DNA of 64,000 nucleotides from Salinispora tropica CNB-440 (lineage in GTDB: Bacteria > Actinomycetota > Actinomycetes > Mycobacteriales > Micromonosporaceae), in NCBI RefSeq assembly GCF_000016425.1, contig NC_009380.1, positions 5,026,144-5,090,143 of the forward strand, given 5' to 3'. The notes beneath the pieces are model-generated. The model had not been told where the DNA came from, ran no database searches, and saw only the letters and a program-made list of their open reading frames with translations. The position numbers were made by a program, and so were the translations under genes. Position 1 is the stretch's first letter. Each line of letters begins with the position of its first letter. Shown piece by piece: positions 56,022 through 63,973 of the stretch.

Positions 56022-57593
56022 ATGGATGAGGTGACGACAAGCCTCCAGCGCCCGGTAACCAACGGAGGCCGGAGCAGAACCGTGCGGCACGTCGACAGCT
56101 TCGAAATCCAGCCGCCGACACCGCCGTCCCACAACGGCGTACCTCGGTCGGCCTGGGCCCGCAGCCACCGCCGGGTCTCCCGTTGGCACCGCCCCTACAC
56201 CGCGCTCCTGGTTCTGCTGGACTTCGCCGCCGCCGCCTTCGCGAGCTTCACCGCTATCCGCGCCTTCGACCAGGCGCGGGCCGGGTTCTACAACGATCCG
56301 GCCTGGTTCTACACCCTGGCATGCGTGCTGCTGCCGCTCGGCTGGGTGGTGATCCTCTGGTTCAACGGCTCCTACGATCGGCGGTACCTGGGCCTCGGCC
56401 CGGATGAGTTCAAGCGTGTTCTCCGCGCCGGCGTGGCGGTCTGCGCGACGGTCTCCTTCCTGGCGTTCGCCACCAAGACCGACCTGTCCCGATATTCGGT
56501 CGGAACCGCGTTACTCCTCGCTCTGCTGCTGATCCTCCTGGTCCGGATCCTGGCCCGATTCGTGCTGCACGTGATCCGGCGCAACGCCGGCCGGGCCGGC
56601 CTGGCCGGCCACCGAATGGTCCTGGTAGGCACCCTGCCGGAGTGCCTGGAGGTCCACCGCCAGGTCACCCGCAGCCCCGCCGCCGGCCTGGTGCCGGTCG
56701 CCATCCACATCACCGACGGCTACGCGGCTGCCCGGGGTGTGGAGACCCCGGTCCCGGTCTACGCGGGGCGCGACCTCCTCGCCCTGGTTCGCGAGGTCGG
56801 CGGCGACACGATCGCGGTCTGCGGGTCGGCCAGCGCCGAGCCCGGCGAGCTGCGCCGGATGGCCTGGCAGCTCGAAGGCTCCGGAGTCGATCTGGCCGTG
56901 GTCCCGCAGCTGACCGACATCGCCGGGCCCCGGGTACACATCCGGCCGATCGAGGGCCTGCCGCTGCTGCACGTGGAGGAGCCGACCCTCTCCGGTCCGG
57001 CGCTGCTGGCGAAGAATCTGCTCGACCGGGTGGCCGCCGGCCTCGGCCTGCTGATCCTGCTACCGGTCTTCCTCGCGATCGCGATCTCGATCCGGATCTC
57101 CGACCGGGGTCCGGTCTTCTTCCGGCAGCCCCGGGTGGGCCACGAGGGGCGAACCTTCCGGGTCTGGAAGTTCCGCACCATGTACGTGGATGCCGAGGAG
57201 CGGCTGGCCAGCCTGGTTGACCAGAACGAGACCGACGGCATGCTGTTCAAGATGAGGCGGGACCCGCGGGTCTTCCCGGTGGGCCGCTTCCTGCGCGCCT
57301 CGTCCCTGGATGAGCTGCCCCAGCTGATCAACGTGCTGAAGGGTGAGATGTCGCTGGTCGGGCCCCGCCCGCTGCCCGCCGACGACGGTGACTTCCTCGG
57401 CGACGTACGCCGGCGCCTCCTGGTCAAACCTGGAATTACCGGCCTCTGGCAGGTCTCCGGCCGCTCTGACCTCTCCTGGGACGAGGCGGTCCGCCTTGAC
57501 CTCTACTACGTCGACAACTGGTCGTTGGCGTACGACCTGAGCATCCTGTGGCGCACGGTCGGCGTGGTGCTCGCCCGCAAGGGCGCGTACTAG
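56022..57593 (+). CDS. Polyprenyl glycosylphosphotransferase (exopolysaccharide-priming, WbaP/CpsE-like)
   Basis: 523 residues: four N-terminal membrane helices (about 55-175), a CoA-binding-like Rossmann domain (VLVGTLPECLEVHRQVTRSP), a further membrane hairpin (LLDRVAAGLGLLILLPVFLA), and the C-terminal bacterial sugar transferase domain: ISDRGPVFFRQPRVGHEG, FRVWKFRTMYVDAEERL, FLRASSLDELPQLINVLKG, MSLVGPRPLPADD and KPGITGLWQVSGRSDLSW. It loads a sugar-1-phosphate onto undecaprenyl phosphate to begin a repeat unit. Downstream polysaccharide genes are not adjacent here. Confidence 0.9.
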   Translation: MDEVTTSLQRPVTNGGRSRTVRHVDSFEIQPPTPPSHNGVPRSAWARSHRRVSRWHRPYTALLVLLDFAAAAFASFTAIRAFDQARAGFYNDPAWFYTLACVLLPLGWVVILWFNGSYDRRYLGLGPDEFKRVLRAGVAVCATVSFLAFATKTDLSRYSVGTALLLALLLILLVRILARFVLHVIRRNAGRAGLAGHRMVLVGTLPECLEVHRQVTRSPAAGLVPVAIHITDGYAAARGVETPVPVYAGRDLLALVREVGGDTIAVCGSASAEPGELRRMAWQLEGSGVDLAVVPQLTDIAGPRVHIRPIEGLPLLHVEEPTLSGPALLAKNLLDRVAAGLGLLILLPVFLAIAISIRISDRGPVFFRQPRVGHEGRTFRVWKFRTMYVDAEERLASLVDQNETDGMLFKMRRDPRVFPVGRFLRASSLDELPQLINVLKGEMSLVGPRPLPADDGDFLGDVRRRLLVKPGITGLWQVSGRSDLSWDEAVRLDLYYVDNWSLAYDLSILWRTVGVVLARKGAY

Positions 57594-57659
57594 GCCGGCG
57601 GCGCCTCCGCCGGGAACCGCCCTTGGCACCACCGGCCGGCACCGGCCAGGATTCACCCC

Positions 57660-58886
57660 GTGACTGGCAGCCTCTCCGCCGTCGTCGGTGTCATCTGTCT
57701 GGTAGCCGCGCTGGCGGCGGCGCTCGTCGCGGTGCTGCGTCCGCGCGGCCACCGCACCATCGCCACTGCCACCCAGCGGGCCACCTACGAGGTGCTGCAC
57801 ACCGCCGGGCTGGCCGCCGAGCCGCTGCGCGCCGGACTGACCGCCGGCAACGCCACGAAGGCCGCACGCCACCTCCGTGCCCTGGTGGGAGCGGTCGGGC
57901 TGGCGCTGACCGACACCGCCGGGCTACTCGCCCTCGACGGGCGCGGCGCGCACCACCAGACCCAGCTCGTCGCGGCGGCCCGTCGCGTGGTGACGGCCGG
58001 CCGATCGACCGTCCTCAAGGAGGCGGAGCTGCCCTGCGACCGGGTGGACTGCCCAGTCCGGGGTGCCGTCGTCGTACCGCTGACCAGCGCGGATGGGCGG
58101 GTCGTCGGTGCGCTGCTGGCCATCGCGGACGGGGTGCCCGCACCCGGTCTGGTTCAAGCGACGCTGGAGACCGCACACTGGGCCGGTAACCAACTCGCCC
58201 TCGCCGAGCTGGACTCCTCCCGGGAGCGGCTGGCCCGCGCCGAGGTCCGCGCGCTGCGGGCCCAGATCAGCCCGCACTTCATCTACAACGCACTGACCGC
58301 GATCGGATCCTTCGTCCGCACCGACCCGGACCGGGCCCGGGAGTTGATCCTGGAGTTCGCCGAGTTCACCCGCTACTCGTTCCGGGCGCACGGCGAGTTC
58401 ACCACTCTCGCCGAGGAGCTGCGGTCCATCGACCGCTACCTGACCATCGAACGGGCCCGGTTCGGCGACCGGCTCCAGGTGCGACTCCAGATCGCACCCG
58501 AGGTGCTACCGGTAACCCTGCCGTTCCTCTGCCTGCAACCGCTGGTCGAGAACGCGGTCCGACACGGGTTGTCCGGCAAGCCCGGTACCGGCATGGTGAG
58601 CGTCGAGGCCCGCGACGCGGGTACCGAGTGCCATATCACCGTGGAGGATGACGGGGTGGGGATGGATCCGGCCGCACTGACCGCCGGCATCGCCGAACTG
58701 GCCGCCGCCGGGAGCGACCCGGTTGGGGCGCCGGGCGCACACGTGGGCCTCTCCAACGTCGACGAACGACTGCGGGCGGCCTTCGGAGACGGGTTCGGCC
58801 TGGTCGTGGAGACCGGCCCCGGCTCGGGTACACGGGTGAGCATGCGGGTGCCGAAGTTCCATCCCGGCGTACGGGCCGGCTCGTGA
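57660..58886 (+). CDS. LytS-type sensor histidine kinase
   Basis: 408 residues from GTG. One N-terminal hydrophobic segment (residues 5-27), a GAF-like domain with Cys126 and Cys131 (PCDRVDCPVRG), the His_kinase phosphoacceptor ALRAQISPHFIYNAL (His206), FLCLQPLVENAVRHGL and G-box VEDDGVGMDP with VGLSNVDERL. Unlike E. coli BtsS/YpdA it has a single membrane segment. It overlaps the LytTR regulator as GTGA. Confidence 0.9.
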   Translation: MTGSLSAVVGVICLVAALAAALVAVLRPRGHRTIATATQRATYEVLHTAGLAAEPLRAGLTAGNATKAARHLRALVGAVGLALTDTAGLLALDGRGAHHQTQLVAAARRVVTAGRSTVLKEAELPCDRVDCPVRGAVVVPLTSADGRVVGALLAIADGVPAPGLVQATLETAHWAGNQLALAELDSSRERLARAEVRALRAQISPHFIYNALTAIGSFVRTDPDRARELILEFAEFTRYSFRAHGEFTTLAEELRSIDRYLTIERARFGDRLQVRLQIAPEVLPVTLPFLCLQPLVENAVRHGLSGKPGTGMVSVEARDAGTECHITVEDDGVGMDPAALTAGIAELAAAGSDPVGAPGAHVGLSNVDERLRAAFGDGFGLVVETGPGSGTRVSMRVPKFHPGVRAGS

Positions 58887-59635
58887 TCGGGTTCCTCCGG
58901 GTCCTGGCGGTCGACGACGAGCCACCGGCCCTCGACGAACTGGCGTACCACCTGCGAGCTGACCCTCGGGTCGCCCGGCTGCACACCGCCGGTGACGCCA
59001 CCGAGGCGTTGCGGGTGCTCCGCGACGGGGACGTGGACGCGGTTTTCCTCGATATCCGAATGCCGGGCCTGGACGGTATGGAGCTGGCCCGGGTACTGCG
59101 ACGCTTCGCCCGGCCGCCGGCCATCGTCTTCGTCACCGCCTACGACGATGGCGCGGTGGACGCGTTCGACCTGGGCGCCATCGATTACGTCCGCAAACCC
59201 GTCCGGGCCGAGCGGCTGGCCGAGTCGCTGCGCCGGGTGATCGGCTCGCGGCGGGTACCCACGCAACTGGCGACGCCGACCCGGGAGGAGGATCCGGCGA
59301 TCCCGGTCGAGCTCGCCGGGACGACCCGGATGCTGCCCCGTTCGGCGGTGCGCTGGGTGGAGGCGCAGGGTGACTACGTGCGATTGCACACCACAGACGG
59401 TTCCCACCTGGTCCGGGTGTCCCTGGCGACCCTGGCCGAGCGGTGGGCGGACGCCGGTTTCGTCCGAATCCACCGGTCCTACCTCGTCCAGTTACGGCTC
59501 ATCGCGGAGCTACGGCTGGCGCACTCCGGCTACGTGGTGGTGGTCGGCTCGACCGAGTTGCCGGTCAGTAGGCGGCACACCCGCGAGCTGAAGGAGAAGC
59601 TGATCCGAACAGCCAAGCAGGGCTGGGCCCGCTGA
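58883..59635 (+). CDS. LytTR-family response regulator
   Basis: 250 residues from GTG overlapping the kinase stop. Receiver domain with Asp57 (DAVFLDIRMPGLDG), Thr85 region FVTAYDDGAV and Lys105 (DYVRKPVRAE); then a LytTR DNA-binding domain (LPRSAVRWVEAQGDYVRLHT, RWADAGFVRIHRSYLVQLRL, ELPVSRRHTRELKEKLI). BtsSR/YpdAB-like systems regulate transporters; the symporter gene pair downstream is a natural candidate target. Confidence 0.92.
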   Translation: MIGFLRVLAVDDEPPALDELAYHLRADPRVARLHTAGDATEALRVLRDGDVDAVFLDIRMPGLDGMELARVLRRFARPPAIVFVTAYDDGAVDAFDLGAIDYVRKPVRAERLAESLRRVIGSRRVPTQLATPTREEDPAIPVELAGTTRMLPRSAVRWVEAQGDYVRLHTTDGSHLVRVSLATLAERWADAGFVRIHRSYLVQLRLIAELRLAHSGYVVVVGSTELPVSRRHTRELKEKLIRTAKQGWAR

Positions 59636-59682
59636 CACCGCTAGCCCATGGACACCGCTAGCCCATGGACACCGCTAGCCCA
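59634..59682. repeat. 17-bp tandem repeat after the LytTR gene
   Basis: The unit GACACCGCTAGCCCATG occurs at 59634, 59651 and (15 bases) 59668, starting within the LytTR stop codon and reaching the stop codon of the opposing peptidase gene. Each copy includes the GCTAGC palindrome. Confidence 0.9.
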
Positions 59683-60442
59683 CTGTCGCGGCGATCGCCG
59701 ACACGAGCATCGCCGGACCGTACGGAATGGGGGTCCGCCGGTCCGCACGACCAGTGACCAGAAGGCCGATGACCAGCGGAAGGTTCACCAGCGGAGCGAG
59801 CAGGACCCCAACGGCCACGGTCGGCCATCCCAGCCAGCCGAGGTAGAGCCCAAGCGCCGCGCCGAGCTTCACGTCGCCGAAGCCGAGTGGGGAGCGGGGC
59901 AGCAGCGCGAGCGTTAGGTAGCCGACCCCGCAGAGCGCGGCGGCGAGTACGGCCCGGCCCAACGCCGGGACAGCCTGGTCGGCCACCGCGGCGAGCGCCA
60001 GCAGCACGAGCCCGCCGCCGACGGCGACCCCCACCAACGGGTCGGGCAGCCGCAGCACCCGTAGATCGACCAGAGCCAGCGGCACGGCAAGGGCAGCGAG
60101 CAGCAGGAACGCCGGGAGTGCCCAGGTGACTCCGACACCGATCACCATGGTGGCGATGGCCGCGGCGGCGAGGGGCACGGTAACCGCCCATCCTTCAGTG
60201 AGTGGTCGGCGACAGGCCCGACATCGCCCGGGTGCGCGCCACCAGGGCGGCCTCGCGGTGGCGCAACCCGGGCAGGTGGTCCGCCAGGCCGGTCTGGGCC
60301 GACCTTCCGGCCAGGCGACCGCGTACCGGTCGACCAGCCCGGGCAGCAGCATCCCCCAGCCGGCACCGGCGACGGCGGCCACGAGGGGGAGCAGCACGGC
60401 GGGAGCGTAGCGCGCACCGACCCCGAGGCTGTGTCTTCGCAC
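59675..60442 (-). CDS. Second type IV prepilin peptidase (A24 family)
   Basis: 255 residues from GTG with AGGAGGGG upstream (in-frame sequence to 60517 is ignored). Zinc-ligand-like CxxC pairs (CPGCATA, CRACRR), the first catalytic Asp in VPLALVDLRVLRLPD and the second in the G-x-G-D motif GFGDVKLGAALGL, with several membrane helices. It resembles PilD/CpaA. It lies outside the tad locus, so two such peptidases occur in this window; it may serve general pseudopilins or a different pilus. Confidence 0.85.
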   Translation of the reverse strand: MRRHSLGVGARYAPAVLLPLVAAVAGAGWGMLLPGLVDRYAVAWPEGRPRPAWRTTCPGCATARPPWWRAPGRCRACRRPLTEGWAVTVPLAAAAIATMVIGVGVTWALPAFLLLAALAVPLALVDLRVLRLPDPLVGVAVGGGLVLLALAAVADQAVPALGRAVLAAALCGVGYLTLALLPRSPLGFGDVKLGAALGLYLGWLGWPTVAVGVLLAPLVNLPLVIGLLVTGRADRRTPIPYGPAMLVSAIAATVG

Positions 60443-60489
60443 AGCCCCTCCTGACGTCCCACCGCAGGTCAGCCCGGCCATCCTCGTGG

Positions 60490-60550
60490 TTATCCACAGC
60501 AAGAACCACTTGTCCACAAGTTGTCCACAGGCCCGTCGCGCTTGTCCACA
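60490..60550 (+). promoter_or_regulatory. Phased cluster of four DnaA boxes
   Basis: TTATCCACA (60490-60498), TTGTCCACA (60510-60518), TTGTCCACA (60521-60529) and TTGTCCACA (60542-60550) lie in the same orientation; starts are 20, 11 and 21 bases apart, about two, one and two helical turns. TTGTCCACA is the DnaA-box consensus of high-GC actinobacteria and the first copy is the E. coli consensus. They lie between a prepilin peptidase and the DUF485 symporter operon, not beside dnaA, dnaN or another replication gene. Confidence 0.8.
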
Positions 60551-60600
60551 GGCGCTGGTGCAGACCTTGACTTTCTCGATGATCGAGCGAGACTGCCGAA

Positions 60601-60978
60601 GTGGTCGCCGCCGATGACCGCGTTCCCGCGCGGACCCGCATCGTGCTGGCCGATGTGGTCCGCCGCGAGCATCCCCGCACCGAGCTCGCCCAGCAGACCC
60701 GGGTCGGCGAGGCGCTGGTGCACGGCCTCGTCCGGGCGCAGCTCTCCCTGGCGTTGCGGCTCTGGCTGGTGGTGGCCATCGGGCTGGGCGGCCTGCCGTG
60801 GCTGTTCGCCATCGCGCCGTCGGTCAGCCGGGTCACCGTGCTCGGGGTTGCCCTGCCGTGGGTGCTGCTCGGAGTGCTCTCCTTCCCGTTCCTGGTCACG
60901 GTCGGCTGGGCGTACGTGCGGCTGGCCGAGCGCAACGAACAGGACTTCACCGACCTGATCCAGCGGCCGGAGCGCTGA
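60601..60978 (+). CDS. DUF485-like small membrane subunit of a solute symporter
   Basis: 125 residues from GTG; two membrane helices (WLVVAIGLGGLPWLFAIAPS and GVALPWVLLGVLSFPFLVTV) with a polar N-terminal tail and the C-terminal NEQDFTDLIQ end that is typical of DUF485 proteins paired with ActP-like SSS transporters. The symporter starts directly after its stop. The DnaA-box cluster lies 50 bases upstream. Confidence 0.78.
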   Translation: MVAADDRVPARTRIVLADVVRREHPRTELAQQTRVGEALVHGLVRAQLSLALRLWLVVAIGLGGLPWLFAIAPSVSRVTVLGVALPWVLLGVLSFPFLVTVGWAYVRLAERNEQDFTDLIQRPER

Positions 60979-62619
60979 GTGGGCAACGGCTACGTCGTTC
61001 CGGCGATCGTCGCAGTCACCCTGCTCACCATCGGGATCGGCTTCTACGGTCTGCGGCTCGCCCGCACCACCTCGGACTTTCTGGTGGCATCCCGGGCCGT
61101 CAGCCCGACCTGGAACGCCGCCGCGATCGGCGGGGAGTACCTGTCGGCCGCGAGCTTCCTCGGCGTCGCCGGTCTGATCCTCAAATTCGGGGTCGACATG
61201 CTCTGGTACCCGGTCGGCTTCGCCGCCGGCTACCTGGCTCTGCTGCTCTTCGTCGCCGCGCCGCTACGCCGCTCCGGGGCGTTCACCCTCCCCGACTTCT
61301 GTGAGCTGCGGCTGGGCTCCCGGCGGCTCCGCACCCTCGCCACCATCTTCGTGATCTTCATTGGTTGGCTCTACCTCGTCCCGCAGCTACACGGAGCCGG
61401 GCTGACCCTGGCCACCCTGACCGGCTCCCCCTACCCGGCGGGCGCCCTCCTGGTCGCGGCGGTGGTCACCGCGAACGTGGCGCTCGGCGGCATGCGTGCG
61501 ATCACCTTCGTCCAGGCGTTCCAGTACTGGCTCAAGCTGACCGCCCTCGCCGTACCGGCGATCTTCCTGGTGTTGCAGTGGCAGGCCGACGCCCGCCCGG
61601 CCATCACCCCACCCGAGGGTCCGACCTTCCGCACCGCGACCACCGTCGTGGTCGAACATCCCGCCACCCTCACCCTGCCCGACGGTCAGCTGGAGGAGGT
61701 ACGCCCCGGCGACGAGCTAACCTTTGCGGCCGGGCAACCGGTGCCCGCGGTGATCGGGACCGCCACCGACGCGGCCGACTGGTTGCTGCCCAGCACCGCC
61801 GGGACCGACGACCGGGGCCTGTTCACCACCTACTCGCTGATCCTCGCCACGTTCCTCGGCACCATGGGCCTGCCGCACGTGCTGGTGCGCTTCTACACCA
61901 ACCCGGACGGCGCCGCCGCCCGCCGCACCACCCTGGTGGTGTTGGCCCTGGTCGGCGCCTTCTATCTGCTGCCGACCCTCTACGGGGCACTCGGCCGGAT
62001 CTACACCCCACACCTGCTGCTCACCGGGGAGACCGACGCGGTGGTGCTGCTCCTGCCCAACGCGGCGCTGGGTGACGGCACCACCGGCCGGCTCCTCGCG
62101 GCACTGGTCGCCGCCGGGGCCTTCGCGGCATTCCTCTCCACCTCCTCCGGCCTGCTCACCAGCGTTGCCGGAGTGGTCTCCACAGACGTGCTGCGACGCG
62201 GCTCGGTACGCGGGTTCCGACTCGCCACCGTGCTCGCCGCCGGCGCGCCCACGGTGCTCGCGCTCAACGTCTCCGGGCTGGAGGTGTCACAGGTGGTGGG
62301 GCTGGCGTTCGCGGTGGCCGCGTCGAGCTTCTGCCCCCTGTTGGTGCTGGGCATCTGGTGGCGGGGACTGACCGACCGCGGCGCCGCCGCCGGAGTGCTT
62401 GTCGGCGGCGGCGCCGCGGTCGGGGCGGTGTTGGTGACCGTGCTCGGCCCACCGCTGACCGGGTGGCCGGCCACGCTCGTCGCGCAGCCAGCCGCCTGGA
62501 CGGTCCCGCTCGCCTTCACCGTCATGGTGGCGGTGTCGATCGCCACCCACCGCCGCGTCCCGACTGATGTCGGCGTCACGATGCTCCGCCTGCACGCACC
62601 CGAAGCCCTCCGGCCGTAG
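60979..62619 (+). CDS. Sodium:solute symporter, ActP-like (acetate/monocarboxylate)
   Basis: 546 residues starting one base after the DUF485 stop. SSS-family landmarks: TTSDFLVASRAVSPTWNAAA, IGGEYLSAASFLGVAGLILK, LGTMGLPHVLVRFYTNPDG and the core FAAFLSTSSGLLTSVAGVVS. An insert (about residues 200-270) is an Asp/Thr-rich extracytosolic loop. Such transporters import acetate, pyruvate or short carboxylates with Na+ or H+. The exact substrate is not readable. Probably controlled by the nearby LytTR system. Confidence 0.88.
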   Translation: MGNGYVVPAIVAVTLLTIGIGFYGLRLARTTSDFLVASRAVSPTWNAAAIGGEYLSAASFLGVAGLILKFGVDMLWYPVGFAAGYLALLLFVAAPLRRSGAFTLPDFCELRLGSRRLRTLATIFVIFIGWLYLVPQLHGAGLTLATLTGSPYPAGALLVAAVVTANVALGGMRAITFVQAFQYWLKLTALAVPAIFLVLQWQADARPAITPPEGPTFRTATTVVVEHPATLTLPDGQLEEVRPGDELTFAAGQPVPAVIGTATDAADWLLPSTAGTDDRGLFTTYSLILATFLGTMGLPHVLVRFYTNPDGAAARRTTLVVLALVGAFYLLPTLYGALGRIYTPHLLLTGETDAVVLLLPNAALGDGTTGRLLAALVAAGAFAAFLSTSSGLLTSVAGVVSTDVLRRGSVRGFRLATVLAAGAPTVLALNVSGLEVSQVVGLAFAVAASSFCPLLVLGIWWRGLTDRGAAAGVLVGGGAAVGAVLVTVLGPPLTGWPATLVAQPAAWTVPLAFTVMVAVSIATHRRVPTDVGVTMLRLHAPEALRP

Positions 62620-62651
62620 CCAGGGCTCCGACACGCGAGGAGCCCTGGCTA
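62617..62651. terminator. Bidirectional terminator between convergent genes
   Basis: TAGCCAGGGCTCC (62617-62629) and GGAGCCCTGGCTA (62639-62651) form a perfect 13-bp stem with a 9-base loop. The first arm includes the stop codon of the symporter. The opposing gene ends at 62659. Confidence 0.75.
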
Positions 62652-62658
62652 CGCATCG

Positions 62659-63480
62659 TTAGCAGGCGTCGGTACCGGCACAGAGCCGAGCTGCCGTGCG
62701 CTCCGCGATTCGCTGGTCCTCGGCCGGATCTACGCCGCTGAGCCACACCTGGGCCACCAGTTCACCCACCCGTACGAAGAGCCAACGAGCCGTCAGATGC
62801 TGTTCGGTCAAGCCGATCAGCAACGACTCGTCGCCCGCGAGGCCGGAATCGATGATCTCCATCCCCAGGGTTTCCGCACTCCGGGGCACGCAGCCGGTCA
62901 CCTCCTGCCGGACTGTTTCCACGGTGGCCGCAGCAGTCTCCTCCGTTTGGCGCATGACGCGTTCTATCACCGCCTGCTCGCGCTCCTTGCGGAAGACGGC
63001 ACCCCGATATGCCTTCTCTCCTGGCCAAACCTGTCCGCCTTCCGCACAGTGATACGAGATCCCCGCGTGGTAGGACCAGTCGCCGTCAAGGTTGTCGCCC
63101 TCGGCCCCGAAACCGGACGGGAGATCCGTGGCACGAAGCATGGCCGCGGCCGGAATATCTGGCGACAGGGGGTTGGGGGTCGATTGGCCGGTGGTCTGCG
63201 GCGGCTGGCTCGGGGTGGGCGGCACGGACGGCGTCGGGTTGACGGTCGGGCTGGGCGAAGGGCTGTTCGTCGCGGGTGGCACCGGTGGCGCGGAGTCCGG
63301 GACTCCGGCAAGGGCCACGGCGCTGGTGGCGATCACGGCGACCGCGGCCACGCTCGCCAGGCCGGCGACGAGGCGGGTACGCCGCGTACGCCGCCGGCCC
63401 CGTTCGCGCACCTGCCCGGCGGGATCCCAGTTCAGGTTTTCGGTATTGCCGTACAGCTCGGCGAAGAGCGGGTCAGGCAT
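62659..63480 (-). CDS. Membrane-anchored protein co-encoded with an ECF sigma factor
   Basis: 273 residues. A short cytosolic N-terminus (MPDPLFAELYGN) with a basic patch (RERGRRRTRRTRLVAG) precedes one membrane helix near 40-60, then a Pro/Ser/Thr linker (PSPSPTVNPTPSVPPTPSQP) and an extracellular domain with three Cys (SYHCAEGGQV, GCVPRSAE, LCAGTDAC). The ATG overlaps the sigma gene stop by eight bases. The layout is that of an anti-sigma factor or sigma-associated sensor, but no zinc anti-sigma motif is seen. Confidence 0.72.
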   Translation of the reverse strand: MPDPLFAELYGNTENLNWDPAGQVRERGRRRTRRTRLVAGLASVAAVAVIATSAVALAGVPDSAPPVPPATNSPSPSPTVNPTPSVPPTPSQPPQTTGQSTPNPLSPDIPAAAMLRATDLPSGFGAEGDNLDGDWSYHAGISYHCAEGGQVWPGEKAYRGAVFRKEREQAVIERVMRQTEETAAATVETVRQEVTGCVPRSAETLGMEIIDSGLAGDESLLIGLTEQHLTARWLFVRVGELVAQVWLSGVDPAEDQRIAERTAARLCAGTDAC

Positions 63481-63973
63481 GACTGACCTCCTCCGGAAAC
63501 GAGGTGTCAAGAAGGACGGCGAGGGCTTTTCGCCCACGGGCGAGACGGGCTTTGACGGTGCCCGTCGGCGTACCTGTCTGCTTGGAGATGTCCAGGACGG
63601 ACAGATCCGCCAGGTGGTGCAGGACAACCGCCTGCCGCTGCTCGGCTGGCAGCCGTCGCAGCGCCGCGACCAGCGCCACGGTGTCCTCTGACGGCGGTCC
63701 GGTGGCCGAATCCGCACCGTGTCGGCGATATGCGGACAAACCATTACGAATCTTGCGCCAGCGATTCACCAACAGCCGATACCCGACGGTTCGTACCCAT
63801 GCCTCGGCGTCGTCGTACGCGCTGATCTTCGACCAGCGCTGCCAGGCCCGCACGTACGCCTCTTGGGCGGCGTCCTGAGCCTCACCCAGGTCCCCGCCCA
63901 GTGCGTAGAGCACTGTGACGACGCGATGTCGAGTGCTGCGGTAGAACTCCTCAAAACTGTCTTCCGCATTCAC
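63473..63973 (-). CDS. ECF sigma factor (SigE-like)
   Basis: 166 residues from GTG 63973 with GGGAGG five bases upstream; GTG 63976 is directly before it. Region 2: EEFYRSTRHRVVTVLYALGG and DAAQEAYVRAWQRWSKI. Region 4: LRRLPAEQRQAVVLHHLADL, SVLDISKQTGTPTGTVKARL and RGRKALAVLL. It resembles the SigE70 subgroup common in Micromonosporaceae. The stop overlaps the gene for a membrane protein that is probably its regulator. Target promoters unknown. Confidence 0.9.
   Translation of the reverse strand: MNAEDSFEEFYRSTRHRVVTVLYALGGDLGEAQDAAQEAYVRAWQRWSKISAYDDAEAWVRTVGYRLLVNRWRKIRNGLSAYRRHGADSATGPPSEDTVALVAALRRLPAEQRQAVVLHHLADLSVLDISKQTGTPTGTVKARLARGRKALAVLLDTSFPEEVSHA

Noticed and set aside
59634..59682. 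Attachment-site core or transposon end
   Set aside because: A simple 17-base tandem repeat between convergent genes with no element attached.
60490..60550. Chromosomal origin of replication
   Set aside because: Only four boxes, no AT-rich unwinding element and no dnaA/dnaN neighbours; oriC of actinomycetes has many more boxes.
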